From Hyphomicrobiales bacterium (GTDB taxonomy: Bacteria; Pseudomonadota; Alphaproteobacteria; Parvibaculales; Parvibaculaceae), in NCBI GenBank assembly GCA_016124805.1, contig WGND01000003.1, positions 520,464 to 584,463 on the forward strand: DNA of 64,000 bases. Reading direction: 5' to 3'. Position numbers and translations under genes: made by a program. Shown piece by piece: positions 62,968 to 64,000 of this stretch. Numbering within the stretch: the stretch's first letter is position 1; the number at the start of each line of letters is the position of its first letter. The notes beneath the pieces are model-generated. The model saw only the letters and a program-made list of their open reading frames with translations, was not told the DNA's origin and searched no databases.

Positions 62968-63942
62968 ATGATTACAGCCTATATCCGTGAAAAGTCAGGT
63001 CTGCTGAATCCTGTCACCATTGAAGTGGGCGGGTCCTTTCCCGAAGAAGCTGTCTGGATTGATTGTCTTGAGCCGACAAAGGAAGAAGAGCGATTCGTTG
63101 ACGAAGCGCTGGGTCTGGATGTGCCGACCGAAGAGGAGATGCAGGAAATCGAGGTTTCAAGTCGTCTCTATCAGGAAGGATCCGCGCTCTATATGACCGC
63201 GACCATGCTGACCCGGGCCGATACGACCAATCCCGAAAGCGTGCCTGTGACATTCGTGATGACGGGCCATCGCCTGCTCACGCTGCGCTATGCCGAGCCC
63301 TTGCCGTTTCGTGTTTATGCCGCCAAGGCGCGCCGCCATGTGACGCCCTGCATGTCGGGCGAGGATGTGCTGGTGGGCCTGCTTGATGCGATTGTTGATC
63401 GTATTGCCGATATTCTGGAGCGTGTGCAGGCTGAACTCGATAATCTGTCGCGTGAAATTTTCGTGCGCGAGCCGGGCTATGGCAAAGTGAATTTCAACGA
63501 AGTGCTGCGGCGGGTGGGGCGCAATTATGCGCTGAACTCACAGGCCCGGGAAAGTCTCGTCAGTCTGGCGCGGCTGCTCAGTTTCATCAGTCGGCCCACG
63601 GAGGAAAACAAGCTTCCCAAAGCGGTTGATCGCGGCTTCAAGACCGTGTCGCGCGACGTGGCGGCGTTGTCGGATCATGCAAGCTTTCTCGTCAACAATA
63701 TCAACTTCATGCTGGATGCAACGCTTGGCCTGATCAGTTCCGAGCAGAACGGCATCATCAAGATTTTTTCGGTGGCTGCTGTCGTCTTCCTGCCGCCGAC
63801 GCTCATTGCCAGCATGTATGGGATGAATTTCAAATTCATGCCGGAGCTGAGCTGGAGCTTCGGCTATCCCATGGCGCTGTGCCTGATGGTCGTCTCGGCG
63901 ATCCTGCCCTATTATTTCTTCAAGCGGCGTGGCTGGCTGTGA
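62968..63942 (+). CDS. corA: CorA-family magnesium (divalent cation) transporter
   Basis: 324 aa. A large cytoplasmic N-terminal domain (residues 1-260) with LPTEEEMQEIEVSSRLYQEG-type sequence precedes two C-terminal transmembrane helices and the selectivity motif YGMNFKFMPE (GMN). The C-terminus ends with basic KRRGWL. Imports Mg2+ (or Co2+/Ni2+) as a pentamer. The ATG at 62968 follows CGGGAG. The next gene's GTG overlaps its stop. Confidence 0.94.
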   Translation: MITAYIREKSGLLNPVTIEVGGSFPEEAVWIDCLEPTKEEERFVDEALGLDVPTEEEMQEIEVSSRLYQEGSALYMTATMLTRADTTNPESVPVTFVMTGHRLLTLRYAEPLPFRVYAAKARRHVTPCMSGEDVLVGLLDAIVDRIADILERVQAELDNLSREIFVREPGYGKVNFNEVLRRVGRNYALNSQARESLVSLARLLSFISRPTEENKLPKAVDRGFKTVSRDVAALSDHASFLVNNINFMLDATLGLISSEQNGIIKIFSVAAVVFLPPTLIASMYGMNFKFMPELSWSFGYPMALCLMVVSAILPYYFFKRRGWL

Positions 63943-64000
63943 ACAACACGCAGCGCACGGACTGGTACTGGATCAGGCATGCGCCCGTGCAAGGGCAGGA
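63939..64000 (+). CDS. Histidine phosphatase family protein, partial (5' end only)
   Basis: A GTG at 63939 overlaps the corA stop (GTGA) and opens the frame VNNTQRTDWYWIRHAPVQGQ to the window edge. WIRHAP is the RHG-type phosphohistidine motif of the histidine phosphatase (phosphoglycerate-mutase-like) superfamily. Only about 20 codons are visible, so the subfamily is unknown. Confidence 0.72.
   Translation, partial: MNNTQRTDWYWIRHAPVQGQ

Overview
The window is a stretch of alphaproteobacterial chromosome with a defective prophage in the middle. The host parts are GC-rich. They carry a classic alphaproteobacterial housekeeping set: Mrp, HflKC, a DegP-type protease, SerB, MiaA, IlvBHC, LeuA, MreBCD-PBP2-RodA, RhlE, a HerA/DUF853 ATPase and CorA. 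I can place the organism only to class level. The prophage is visibly less GC-rich, especially its tail-fibre end (about 27.4-34.2 kb).

Layout, left host arm (1-26.95 kb): two crotonase-family genes (one cut by the window edge), an SMP-30-type hydrolase, a tandem pair of small secreted paralogues, mrp, hflK-hflC, a periplasmic serine protease, serB, miaA, ilvB-ilvH-ilvC, an iron-uptake pair (cupredoxin plus FTR1 permease) behind a Fur-like palindrome, a CDF metal exporter with its ArsR-type regulator behind a 12-2-12 operator, purT, a LysR regulator, leuA, and the rod-shape cluster mreB-mreC-mreD-mrdA-rodA. A tRNA-Lys(CTT) follows.

Prophage (26,984-57,847): the last 47 bp of tRNA-Lys are repeated exactly at 57,801-57,847, so these are attL and attR of an element of 30,817 bp. 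Plus-strand genes encode a truncated tail-tip protein, three paralogous small tail proteins, a long Ala-rich side tail fibre, and a lysis cassette (GH108 endolysin, holin-like protein, nested Rz/Rz1 spanins). A tandem-GapR-like gene lies between the fibre and lysis genes on the minus strand. The rest of the minus strand holds the early genes. The nucleotide block is class II ribonucleotide reductase, dATP/dGTP diphosphohydrolase-like protein, dCMP deaminase, MazG, deoxyribosyltransferase-like protein and ThyX. The replication and recombination block is SbcC/SbcD-like proteins, DEDD exonuclease, resolvase-like nuclease, ATP-dependent ligase, family A polymerase, 5'-3' exonuclease and SNF2-like helicase. 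Next come a short C5-methyltransferase-like protein, a GP88-family protein and an Xre-type regulator. Most neighbours are joined by ATGA-type overlaps.

I find no integrase, terminase, portal, capsid or head-tail gene. The tail-tip gene is cut at its 5' end close to attL. The simplest reading is an internal deletion that removed the head and tail morphogenesis block and the integrase, leaving tail fibres, lysis and replication. Five copies of ATTTGACCA flank the att cores and look like arm sites of the lost integrase.

The most unusual signal is a recurring leader in front of five early genes: a small hairpin, AATCC-GTGAA-GGATT, that contains the Shine-Dalgarno sequence and lies 3-6 nt before the start codon. 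One copy has compensatory changes (AACCC/GGGTT), and in three cases a longer hairpin lies just upstream. This looks like a shared post-transcriptional control element. A second motif, AATCGATAYC, recurs in intergenic DNA and may be an operator.

Right host arm (57.85-64 kb): two tandem 12-bp repeats that may be the scar of an older integration at the same tRNA, an unknown membrane-anchored protein, a P-loop protein, a DUF2061 protein, rhlE, a HerA/DUF853 ATPase, corA, and the first codons of a histidine-phosphatase gene.
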